Shown here: one piece after another, positions 13,861 to 25,423 of the stretch
Position numbering within the stretch: position 1 is the stretch's first letter
Layout: every line of letters starts with the position of its first letter
Assembly (NCBI GenBank): GCA_964035545.1
Contig: OZ037766.1
Coordinates: forward strand, 6,611,722 to 6,675,721
From: Bugula neritina
Taxonomy: Eukaryota; Bryozoa; Gymnolaemata; Cheilostomatida; Bugulidae
Length of the DNA stretch: 64,000 nt
Direction: 5' to 3'
Translations under genes and position numbers: made by a program
Notes under the pieces: model-generated
What the model was told of the DNA's origin: nothing
Databases searched by the model: none
What the model saw: only the letters and a program-made list of their open reading frames with translations

Positions 13861-14662
13861 TCCTTTTTTGTGTGCATCGCAATATTTGGTTGGCCTACTA
13901 GGGAAACTGTGGAAGGCCCCTCTCCCCCAGCAAAATATGCAACACTCACCAGAATTTCAGACTAGCAACTTGATCTTCTGTTTGCAAAGACAACGTGAGT
14001 GAAGCTATTGGATTTCCCTTCACATGCTGGTGAGAAATGAGCTACTGCCCAATTTGGGTAGATTTTAGACATATACATCATTACTGCTCATTGAACTTGA
14101 AAAATTTATACCTTGTAGCTCAGCTTGATATAAAGCAAGATACTGGCACAAGGCCAGGATGTTTTATTTTATCAACTGTTGGTAATGGCCTACCTGAAGA
14201 CTAACATTTGCACCAGCTATTTTCAAAACAAAGTTTATTTTTTGTTTTAATAGTTGCTTCCCCTTTATTGACTTCAGCCAGTAATTAGACATTATTTTAC
14301 ACAAATAAATTGATAATAGGAGATTATTACACTTTAAAACCAATTTCCAATAAAACAAAAACCATCTGAAACAATCATCTTGAAATGAGTTCTAATATGC
14401 AACGCTAGATATAACCTAATACACTTTCCATAAGGAGTATCTGAAAATATATAAATACTTGTAAAACATTACAATATATTATAATGCATTGTAGTTAATT
14501 TGCCTATATTCTGAGTCAAAATAGTTTAATGTAAATTTCCTAAGTGATCCAAGGATCATGTAGCAATGGTTAGGGAGCAACAACAAATATAACAAACAGT
14601 ATTTATATTCTTGAGAAAACACTAATGTCTATTCAATTTGCTTTGCACCATTGTTCTTGTCT
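13861..14662. other. Convergent intergenic region RBBP6 / cytochrome c
   Basis: No coding potential that I can support. This stretch lies between two 3' ends that face each other and should include the cytochrome c 3' UTR (minus strand). Several minus-strand AATAAA candidates (TTTATT on the plus strand, for example near 14232 and 14263) are present, and I cannot choose between them. Confidence 0.5.
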
Positions 14663-15435
14663 TTACTTTTTACAAGCTTCCTCAAGGTAAGCTATCAAAT
14701 CGGCTCTCTCATTTTCCTTTTTCAAACCAGCAAACACCATTTTTGTTCCAGGAATATATTTCTTAGGATTCTCCAAATAAACCCACAGAGTTTCTCTAGA
14801 CCATGTGATTCCTTTATAACAAAACACAATATCATCAAAACAGATTCACAATTGTAACTTCACAGTGAAATTCTGGGGAAATCTCATGGCTATTGCAAAC
14901 ATGAAAAAAAATCAAGTAGCCATTAAAAGAATAAATGAATACTTAACAAGGTTTGATAGAGAAATTATTTATATATTTTATTTCTCTAACATGAGAGTAT
15001 ACTAGCATTTTCAAATACTACATCATTTCATGTTTTTCTAAAGTTACCACACATACTTTTTATAACAAGGGACAGAGCTGTACCTTATAATTTTATATGT
15101 ATTGCGATAATATACTTTATACAATACTTATTATTCTAATATTTTCAGCATTTTTGGGCAATCAAGTGAATAAACCTGGTACTAATTTTCTTTGCAAAAG
15201 AACATAGTAAAAAAATGAAGCCATTATATAAACTATCAAGTTGTTGCTAGTTACCTTTATTCACATTTGCTGCAGTATAAGAGAATCCTGGAGCTTGACC
15301 TGTTTTTCTACCAATCAAACCATATAAATTAGGTCCAGTCTTGTGTTTGCCACCTTTCTCTATAGTATGACATTGGGTACACTTTTTTGTAAACAGTTTC
15401 TTTCCTTTTGCTGGATCTCCGGGAGTATCAGCCAT
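14663..15435 (-). CDS. CYCS: Cytochrome c, somatic type (2 coding exons)
   Basis: Mitochondrial intermembrane-space electron carrier between complexes III and IV, and apoptosome activator in animals. Exons on the minus strand: 15435-15255 and 14811-14663, giving 109 aa. The intron interrupts the Gly codon of NVNKG|ITW. Visible: haem-binding CxxCH (CTQCH), His ligand within it, distal Met ligand in [12 protein letters not shown], the [14 protein letters not shown] loop, and a C-terminal helix ending in a Lys pair. An in-frame ATG lies further upstream (15537), but MADTPGD is the better start: directly before it is an acceptor-like run (TATTTTTAG), so the upstream codons are probably a 5' UTR intron. 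All key residues are intact, so this is a functional gene rather than a processed copy. Confidence 0.96.
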
Positions 15436-17408
15436 TCTAAAAATAGAATTGAAAAACACATTGGTAACTCTGCTGACAAATAGTACTTGATGCCTGTTAT
15501 TTGTTTTTAAAAAACCAGGTGTGTTTAAAGCTGCCATGAGAGGAAAAGTTATTTTTAAGTACGCTTAGGTTTGTGAATGCTGTGGTATAAGAGCAAATGT
15601 GACCGGATGCGTTTTATGACCTATGGGTAAGTACAGTAGTGGTACTAGTAGTAGTACACACTCACACTGACACTGGACTGCGGCTGATCCATTTTTTATT
15701 GATATTACAAGTCACTTCGATCCATTTTATATGTTTATGATGATGATTATGATGATGATCATCATAATGATGATTAAATTTAATGAGTGTCAATATGAAT
15801 AAATATGAACTGGAATATCACTTTAATTTAACTTTTTTTTCAAACTTGAGATTTTCACTTTTCGACTATAAAACTAAAAGTAAGTGATACACTTACTCTT
15901 AGACTTAGTCTTACACTTACAGATTGAGATATTGAATTTGATATTGATAATATTCTGACACTATAACATCAACTATAAGTATAATAATAATAATATCAAA
16001 TTCAATTACAATATGAATATATATAATTTAAATTAATATTATATTTATAATCCAACTCATATTGATATTGTAATTGAATTTGATTTAAAATTAATTTCAT
16101 GCACAACATCACTCGAAGTTAGTCACTAAATCAGTATTATTTTAAATCGATATTGTTATTTTGTACAAATAACTACTTTAAACTTCAAGTTTTCATTACC
16201 TTTGGGGAAATTGTCTCAAGTAGAATCTACGCACAAATTTGGTTTCACTTCGAACCTTCTGTTACGAAATAAGGCCGGTTACTGTATTATATATTCTTGG
16301 ATGATGAAGGCGTGATGTAAAATTATTTTCTGTTTAGGGGTGTCTCAAATAGTTTGCCAAATGTTATTTACATTTTGTTTATTTTATATTACATTTTTAA
16401 AAACAAATAAAAATATATAATAAAGAATATTAAAAATATATAACAAACGTAATTTTAATTATATTATATAATTAGCTTTATTTTTCTCAAAAATATTTTA
16501 CCCCTACCTTTTCTGAGATTGAACATGCCGGCAATTACGATACCGGTGTGAAACACGTGCATATTGACGTACAACGCAGGACGTGGTGGAAAAAACTCCG
16601 TAATCCGTTACCCAATTTACAAATTGAATAATGAAACAGTAGTTATTGAAGGTTCAAAATCCCAACTAAAATAAAATATATTGCACGAATTAAAACTTTG
16701 CAACGACATAAAATTTAAGAACGTATGCCATTATTTTTACCAACAAGTTAAGCTACCTAGCCTAATAATAGACCATGCTTTTTTTATTTGCCACTTGTTT
16801 TTTTGAGAAAGTTTTTAGTCGTATATGATACACTATAAAGTGAATAAACCCTCTCCTAACATGACAATTTGCTAATATATGTAGTAAAGCAAATTTGCCA
16901 ACTGCATCAATAGACCATTCTTTGCAATAGCTTGTTGTAGTTTAGGAATTCGAAAAAAATCATAGAATAGATTTTATAGAAAATTTTATTGTATTCACAC
17001 ATTCACATGCACCTTCGCAAACACAACCATTAAATAACAAAATATTCAAAGACTATGATATATATGAAAGACGGTGGCAGATATATCACAATATAACATA
17101 GTCTTTGGCTCTCATAAAAAACTTTCTAGAAAATAGAAGATGATGAAATCACATTTCAAAACAACTCATTATGCAAACAAAATATGAATAGATCACATTA
17201 AAACGAACAAAAAACATACTAAAACAATATAAAAATAATAAATGGCATAACATAATAATTAAATTCATTAATTCACTTACTATAAAAATTCCACTGCATG
17301 AAAATATTAACAGGATAAAAGTTGAGAAAGTGTTCCCAGAAGAAATTTAAGCCAATTAGTGGACAGGACACTCAACTCCTCATGTCTAACTAACAAATTG
17401 TATTAAAA
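15436..17408. other. Intergenic: cytochrome c upstream region and ELOVL 3' flank
   Basis: No supported gene. The cytochrome c 5' UTR and promoter should lie in the first few hundred bases (minus strand). From about 15720 to 16090 there is AT-rich low-complexity sequence with GATGAT/ATCATC and AATATGAATA-type runs. Near 17000 the ELOVL 3' UTR begins. A TTTATT (AATAAA on the minus strand) at 16985-16990 is a candidate polyadenylation signal for that gene. Confidence 0.5.
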
Positions 17409-20400
17409 TTAATCTTTCTTAAGACCCTGCAGTTCAACGGAGGTGCTTGATCTAGCCTTATAAGTTTTTCTATAGAAGTTCAAGAAAAGAGCTTTCTGAG
17501 TGAACATGTAGACGAAGAGCAGCCATGCGTAACCTCTTGGATATCCACAGTCAATATATAACATACAGCAAGTGTGAAATGTTACAATCCAAAACTGAAT
17601 CTACAAAAAGAATATGAAAATGCAATATATAACATACATTCATACATAATGACGATATGACCCAATGCAATACTATCAGTTAAAAACCACAGTGCGGAAT
17701 GCGTAAAATTATTTTTATAGCTTTACAATGTATGAGCCACCACATCGACTTAATAATTCTTTATTCCTTAAAACTTTTTTATTCAAAGCGAGTCTTTGTT
17801 TGGCAGAAAATGTCTTGCAAATACTTATTCTTTTACATTATAAGTATAAGTTCTCAAGCTTAGCACAAACCGTGGGACAGACAACTACCAACTTATAAAT
17901 TTTTAATATTTCATTCACTGGTGAGTAAGTAGGCTTTTGGTGAAAGTAGAAAACACATGCTTTTTAGTGTTGAGGGATATTTAGTGTTGTTAATGAATAA
18001 CCAACATCGTTGATAAATATCTAATTCTATCTATTTCCATGCTACTATATCAATATCAGGCTACAAGATATACTACATTTCAGAGGAGGAAGACAACCCC
18101 AAATTATGATGCTATCAGATGGTGGTTTAGATTTTATTAGAAGACAACTCCAACATTATGTAAATTGGATAAGATATTTGTAGGGTGTCTGTTTGGAACA
18201 ACTATAGTATGATAAAGTAGAAATGAAAATTAAATCAAATCAAATTAAAAATTCTCAAAATTTGAAAAAAAAACTTACCAGTTGCAGGCGAGTCAAATAC
18301 TTTTTCCACCATAAATAAGGACGAACAGAATCTCCTAGAGCCGAGAGCATGTAGTATGTATACATAATCACGTGAACAAAAGAGTTCATCATTGTAGAGA
18401 AATATGCTAAAAAATGAAACCAGGAATATTTTTCAATATCAATTGTATCACAGTGAATATTCCTTCTACAACTATTTATAGATATCTATTATATAAAATT
18501 AGAAAAAAAATTAACATCTTATTGCCTGTATTGCACAAGTATTTACCAAAACTTTACTAGTTAGACATGCCAGTGTTCAAAGATAATTCAATAGGAAGAC
18601 CGACTTTCTAATAGAAGATATAACTTAGTCTTTAAAATAAATTACATAATTTAAATAAATTTAATAAACCAGCAACAACTTCATCACTAGTGGATAGTTT
18701 CAGGGATAAAACAAAATGATCAATAAAAGAAATCTTTTTAGTAATTTTCAACAATTTAAAATTGTGGCTAAATATTTTGTTGTTTCAAGTTGAAAGTTAT
18801 TTTGAGTAAATAAATAATGCACTGAAAATATTCATAAATTTTATTAAAATGAAGAATCAATTTACCTGAGCCACCTCCACAGTGCTTAACAGTTGCCCAC
18901 CACAAGAAGAACATAGTCGAGTGATGATAAACATGTAGGAAGGAAATCTGAGAATTCTTCTTACGGAGGACGAATACAAACTAAAATAGAGTAACACAGT
19001 CTTCATTACAGAAACACGAACCAATAAGAAAATTAGCAAAAAGAAGATTTCCTGTGCCTGTAATTATTATTAACTATTTTGAACTTACAGTTTCAATAAA
19101 CTCAGCACCTTTTGATATGTAGTATATCCATAACACTGACAGCAACTGTAAATACATAAATACCCCTTATACGTGTACAATTCATATAAACAATGTATAC
19201 ACACAATGTACCCATGTAATGTACACACACAATGTACACACACAATGTATACGCGCAATGTACTAATCAATACACAATGTATTCCTGTATTCCTTGCCGT
19301 ACCTACACATACATACTATACATACAGGTAAATTTACACTTACCCTAAGTGAATAGGGATCATCAGAATAGTCTACTGGAGCACAGGCTAAGCTTGAAAA
19401 AGTAGGGTTAAGTACAGAGACACTAAACATCTACAATAGAAGAAATAAGTTGTTAGCAGATGAGCTGATTACACTGCTCTCTGCTATATTACATGACGCA
19501 ATGTTTATAAACCTAAAAGCCAATAACTATGAGACGGAGACAAAAAATATGAGATCGCAACTCTAGCAGCTGTAACTGTGACGTGTACAAAGCTAGTTTC
19601 TTTAAGGAGTGTATACTGGCTTATTGATTTCTCAGTAATAACTAACTTACATTACAATTAGTGAGACATAAAATTTAATAGACAAGTATGAGTAGACAAA
19701 CTGCTTCAAGTAACTGTAACATGATAAGGAAATCTCCAAGAAAACCTATTCAACCTCTGTTCTCTATAACCAGTATATCAGGATAGTTGGTGAAACAATA
19801 AATAGCAAACAGTAACAATACAAAATATTACACTAAAGTAGAGGCCACTTTATCTCTGAACACTGTTTAACTCTTTAGCCACTATCCCTGTGAGAAACCC
19901 TGATGAAAAGGTTGTTTTTTATAAATCTGGCTAAGGGCTTATTCAGATGAGGCACAGCAGCAAGTATGACTGGATGCTCTTCCTAACATCATCAATAGTC
20001 GTTACTGGGTTTCAAACCCATGATTCCGTGTTTACTAAACCAATGCTCTAACCCCTAGACCAAAGCTATTTAACTAACACACACAAAATCAGAAAACGTC
20101 CTTTAATGCAGAAGGTAATAAAATCTCACCTCTATAGTCATATATAAAGAAACTAGCACCATACAGAAGTTATAAACTATAATGAAGTATTTTAAGTTCC
20201 AGGGTTTCCTGGTCTCCATAAACTTTGGTCCAATGCAACATACAGCTAGATAAATAGATATTAAGGTGATGGTCGGCCATATTGATGACATAAGAAAAGT
20301 TCCCTTTAATCTAGCATCTACAAGTACAAAAATATACTATAACACCAAGTTGAGAAGAGTCATACAAAACAAAAAATAAAAATAAAAAATTGCACATATA

Positions 20401-20608
20401 TTTCACCATACTTATAGTAAACAAAATCTTATAATTTACCCCAAAAAATCTAACTAAATACAATGAATAAATAGGTAAACAAATAAATGCCTATGTTCTC
20501 CATTTACATTCAGGTTATGGTTGCATAGCTACCTTCAGTTGGTGTTCCAAGTTGCTGAAATATCCATGCAGCAGGTTCTAATGTAGAGTTTGGTAAAAGT
20601 TCAACCAT
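17409..20608 (-). CDS. Very-long-chain fatty acid elongase, ELOVL family (7 coding exons)
   Basis: ER membrane 3-ketoacyl-CoA synthase that condenses malonyl-CoA with long acyl-CoA, the first step of elongation. Minus-strand exons: 20608-20533, 20317-20130, 19430-19344, 19145-19089, 18980-18866, 18406-18279, 17600-17409; phases fit, about 280 aa. Visible: the CQP-like VDYSDDP region, FIET followed by VLRKKN, the histidine box LHVYHHSTM, the [11 protein letters not shown] segment, [16 protein letters not shown], several hydrophobic segments, and a short polar C-terminus ending LKKD. It is closest by eye to ELOVL4-type enzymes but clearly diverged from the paralogue at 25424-28412: [18 protein letters not shown] replaces the usual [16 protein letters not shown]. 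The two genes share exon 1 (76 nt), exon 2 (188 nt) and the 128-nt exon lengths, so they arose by local duplication. Substrate preference cannot be read from sequence alone. Confidence 0.93.
19880..20068 (-). mobile_element. tRNA-derived SINE, copy 2 (ELOVL intron 2)
   Basis: Same family and orientation as 11118-11302. The A-box-like GGTCTAGGGGTTAGAGC is conserved, while the B box is decayed (GGTTTGAAACC). The tail again has the 'gatgttaggaagagcatccag' block and ends 'catcagggtttctca'. It is inserted in the sense orientation with respect to the ELOVL gene. The copies differ by scattered substitutions and an insertion of about 14 bases. Confidence 0.8.
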
Positions 20609-22734
20609 CTTCACTACAACTATATTAAAATAATGAACTAAATCAGCTGCATAGTTAAATTGCATGATGTTAGTTCTGTAACTATATCCACTGACAATAA
20701 GCAGAGTCTATTTGATAAGACCAAAATAGATTTACTGCATGCTACAATGATTTATAACACTCAAGAGATACTTTAGCCTGACAAATGACAATTTTAAGAT
20801 AAAAATCGCAAATGTCCAATAATTGAAATAACTCAGTATAACGCACAAAGTTTAGTAACACAATCACACAAACACTTACACAGTTATACATACTAAACAA
20901 GTCAGCCTATCTATATACTTGTCAACATAAAATTTGTTTAGCATCCAACTATAATATGTTTATTAATAGCGAAATACATTACAATGCTACTACCATACAT
21001 TTTTTTGCAAATTATGTTCTAAAAATAAATGTTGTGCAATTGCTATATACAAAATCTGACAGGGTCAATACCATAACATGTAGCTTGTGGCTAAGAGCTT
21101 ACACTTCTTAGCAATATGATGTGAGCCTTCAGCCACTACACTACGAGGACAAAAAGGGAAAGGCTATTAGGCCAAAGTATCCTTGAAGAGGGCTAAGTGA
21201 GCTCCTAGTAAGCTGCACCTGAACGGTAAGCATTGGTGCTTCATCTGCATGACTTACCAGGCACTATGAGCATAAGGAGAGGGTAAACATAAGAGCGAGA
21301 GTCAACATTGAAGAGAGAGGAAACTACAGCACTGACCTCAACATCATCAAATCTATGGCTAACCTCAAGACAAAAAGGAAAACAAGGGAAACTCATCACA
21401 CAGACACCATATGTAAGTCATATAAAGTTAGAGGAAGTGTGGCTGTGCAATAGATGAAGGCTGGTAGAGTGAAAGCCAATGAGATATTATGCAATGCATT
21501 AAAGAAGCACCTGGGCACTGTTGGAAGAGACATCAAGACTAGTTTGACAAAAACAATCACAATGCATAACTTCTGGAACTCACAAAGACAAATACTACTA
21601 AAAGTAAATGGCATTAAACATTCAAAAAACATGTCTACACATTTTATTGCACAATTGCTTGATGATTTCAAAAGTATAACTGTATACAGTTTTAGATATA
21701 CTTATGGTATAACTATAGGTATTATATTTAGTTATAATACTATAAGTATAACTATTAGTTTTAGTATTAGTAATTACTCTAATTACTATTAGCTTTTAAA
21801 TATATTTAATTCTAAATTTATTATAAACTAATAATTATAAAGATTTATAATAGATATTCATAATTCAAACCAGTTGATTTTACTATTACAATTAGTATTA
21901 CAAGTTCAAGTTGCAGTTAAAATTTATTATTATCATTATGATTATATTTAAATCAAGTCAAATTATTATATTTATTATCAAGATTTATATTAGATTATCA
22001 TTATGAAGTACTATTAAATTTAATATAAAATTAAACGTTAGAGTTTGGATCAAATAATATATTTGAATGATTAGTAGTACTAGTTCTCCAAACATTTAGC
22101 TATAACCTTAGGCTTAGAGTTAAAATGGTAATGGTCTCTACAAAATCTCTTCTAACAATGCATCCATATGCGACCATTGAAGTATAATATTTCACATTTC
22201 TGAAACTCAGGCTTCTTAAAGCATGATCCGATTCATTGAAATGTATATCATAATTATATGTAGCTACATGAGGAGTTCTAATACATTGATATGATTAGCC
22301 AAGAGAGAAACCGCCTGATTGTGTTTATTCAATAATAATAAAGCTTGTAAATGCTTGACCGTTGATTGGTCATGTAATTGTTTTCTTGTAGCTACGCAAT
22401 TTGTTTTGAAAGAAGAAAAAATATGAACCGCGGTTTACAATTATTTTTATGAATTCTTTCAATAAAATGGTTCAGTCTATGTTTCTTAAGCTATCTCTCG
22501 TAAAATGAAGTAGGAGTAGTAAATATAATAAGTGTAATTGTAATACTATATTCTTATAGAATAGTATAACTATATACTTATAATTATAATTGTAATACTA
22601 ATAGTAATATTAGTACTAGTAGTAGTAGTAGTAGTAATTCTACGACTACTCACTAGTAGTAGTACTAGTAGCCTACTACTACTCTAGTACTACTAGTTCT
22701 AGTACTAATACTAATAGTACTACTGCTGCTGCTG

Positions 22735-22815
<81 letters not shown>

Positions 22816-25423
22816 GTACTACTAGTGAACTACTAGTAGTAGTAGTAGTACTACTACTACTAGAGTACTACTACTAGAGTACTACTACTAGAGTACTACT
22901 ACTAGCGCTAAAACTAACATTAACTTTAAGAAGTAAACTGTAAATGTAATTTACTCATACTGATACTAAATATAATACTAATAGTAATAGCAGTAGACAT
23001 AGTAATACTAATAATAGTGTTATATATGCATCATTATGATATAAAATTTAATATGTAATATATGCTAATACAGTTATACTAAAACTAAAAGTTAATCTTA
23101 TGACTGAAACAATAATAATAATGTTCATTTTGAATGTGGTCTTACTTTCATAACCATAAAACTTGGTTTTAAAAAGTTTTATTAAGTATTTTGTAGACAT
23201 TATTAAAAAAACTGTTCTCAATTAACATTATACCTAGTCTTATACTTATAAGTTCTTATACTTATAAGTTATAGCCTATGGTTTATAACTTATACTTATA
23301 GCACACTGGTGCAGTGATGCTGATACTTCAAGTAATAGATTATATTAAAAAATACTTCCCCTAATTACTAAATACTAATAGTAAATTTACTAGGCAATTA
23401 TTTTAAATTAATAAGTATATTATGAGCAACATCATAATATAATATGAAGAATAATATTGATAAGAATGTTAAAAATAGTAGAAAAGCTTGGAAATGAAAA
23501 TGCTGAAAAATAGGCACATTTCTCAATGCTGTTGCAAAGTTGCAATGCTTGTTTTTTTTAAATTAAAATTAACAGTGCTAAGTGAGTGTGACTAAGTTTT
23601 AACTAATACCAAATAATAATTGAAAATCGCTATAAATGATAATGAATTATCACAATGATATTAATTACTAAGCTGTAACTTGTATTGCTTTTACTATATA
23701 CTTGCAGTATTGTTGTTAAATACTTTGTTAACTAAACTGTGCCAAACCCCAAACTTGACTTAAAAAGGAAAAAATTTGTGGCTCTATATTTATCTTGCTT
23801 GTAAATTTTGTGGTAAATGTTTTACTGTTAATAGATTCAACTAGTAAATAACTTCTAAATTGAACTCTTTAAAAATGAGCAAAAGTGACTATAGCTGAGT
23901 TTAAGTAATGTTTAATCAAGTATTCTCTGTATGTTTTTGGAAGTTCCATATCTCAAGTTAACTGGATGACATCAATGACCTGATTTTAGTCTACATCAAG
24001 ATTTTGTTCAACTTGTCTGAGTCTTTAACACTTACTAATTACACTGGCAATTTATTAACACCGGCCAAGTACTTGCAGAAATGTAACAGTACTCTCTGAG
24101 ACATCTGATTTACTGGGTGTTGTGCTGTGGTTGGTAGTTATTTTACTAATAACTATTAATTATAGGTGTTGTGTTCTTGAACAAGACCAAGAAATGTTTA
24201 TTCACACATGTTTAAAAGTATGTCTATTTTAAATAAACAAGTTAGCTAATTTAGCACTGTTTATTTGAAAAGTGTTTAGCACCAATCATACAAATCAGTA
24301 ATTAGTTATATATGCATTTAAATGGTTGCTCTCACTAGAACTGATCGCTTCTTCTGTCCATTCCATGGAGCAAACAAATTTTTGTAATCTTAATGTTATT
24401 TAAATTCCGACAGCTACATGACTAGGCCTATATAAATGCATACAACATATGAATTTGGAGCAAGAATTCAATTAAGGCCTAAAATGCTGCAGTGGTTGCT
24501 AATTATATGGAATTTTTCTATGGTTTAGAAGTAGTAAACTAAAGAATTTTTACTTTAAATTGTCACATCAATCAGTTTTCTAAATGTATAAAGCATTAAT
24601 ATATACATTTCTATGGATACTAATTAATAACAGTTATTAGAAGATAAGTTTTATCTTTATTACTTTTATATTAGTCCTTGAATTGTGGACAAAAGTTATT
24701 TGCTGAAAGATTATGAAATACTTAGCTGATATGTGGCTTACAGAAATTTTGGATTGCATTCCTTTTACTTGGTATCTTTGAGTCTTGTGATTTGAGTTTA
24801 GACTGTGCATGCTGCAAACTTGCGGTAAAGAGTGTTATTTAGCAACTTTAAGGGTTTAAAATCGCTACCCTATAAGTATGTAGAAATCAAATTTTAAATC
24901 TTCCATTAAATTGAATCTCTTATATTTCATCTGCTGTTAGCATAGATGCTGCTGCATAACTTGAACTAAGATGTTGGTTATTGCCAACAATTACAATGTA
25001 TATTAATTTTGTTTCCTACACAAACTGTAACTTGAAAACATAAACAATCAAGCCTAATTTACACCCATAAATAGAATTTTTTGCTTAAAAAAATTTATCA
25101 CATCAATATAGAAAAAAGTAATTGAATACTCACAATTATTATGGCAATAAGTTTGAAAGTTATGTGCATAATCATCATACAGAATAAAATTTTAAGTAAC
25201 GTGAATACAGTTCCCTTTTCTCCTTCTTGAACTGTGCTGGTTCATACAATAGTAATTATAGCCAACAACAAACAAAAAAGCTTTAGCTAAAAGCTCTTGT
25301 TACATACATTACTTGGCTAATTGAATACTATAGAAAGTTGGGCTTTTCTAGAAATGTTTTTATATGTTTATAAAATAATATTTATAGGTACATAGCAATA
25401 TACTTCTGGCATAATTACAAGCA
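20609..25423. other. Spacer between divergent ELOVL genes
   Basis: No coding exon is supported. It must contain the 5' ends and promoters of both elongase genes. A 112-codon open frame at 21454-21792 runs into low-complexity sequence and resembles nothing I recognise. From about 21660 to 23300 the sequence is dominated by TAGTAT/ATACTA simple repeats, including the trinucleotide block listed separately. From 23300 to 25400 it is AT-rich and featureless to my reading. Confidence 0.55.
22540..22910. repeat. (ACT/AGT)n trinucleotide block with inverted arms
   Basis: A pure (CTA)n run of roughly 80 bases (about 22735-22815, starting with a few CTG units) is flanked by AGT-repeat stretches on both sides (about 22610-22670 and 22835-22915). 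ACT runs therefore face their complementary AGT runs, and the block could fold into large hairpins. Confidence 0.9.

Noticed and set aside
15436-15537. N-terminal extension of cytochrome c from an upstream in-frame ATG
   Set aside because: Animal somatic cytochrome c starts near MGD/MAD; the upstream codons are not conserved and an acceptor-like TTTTTAG immediately precedes the ATG.
21454-21792. 112-codon open frame in the ELOVL spacer
   Set aside because: No recognisable domain; the last third is translated TATAGT-type simple repeat. I cannot exclude a decayed repeat-derived gene.
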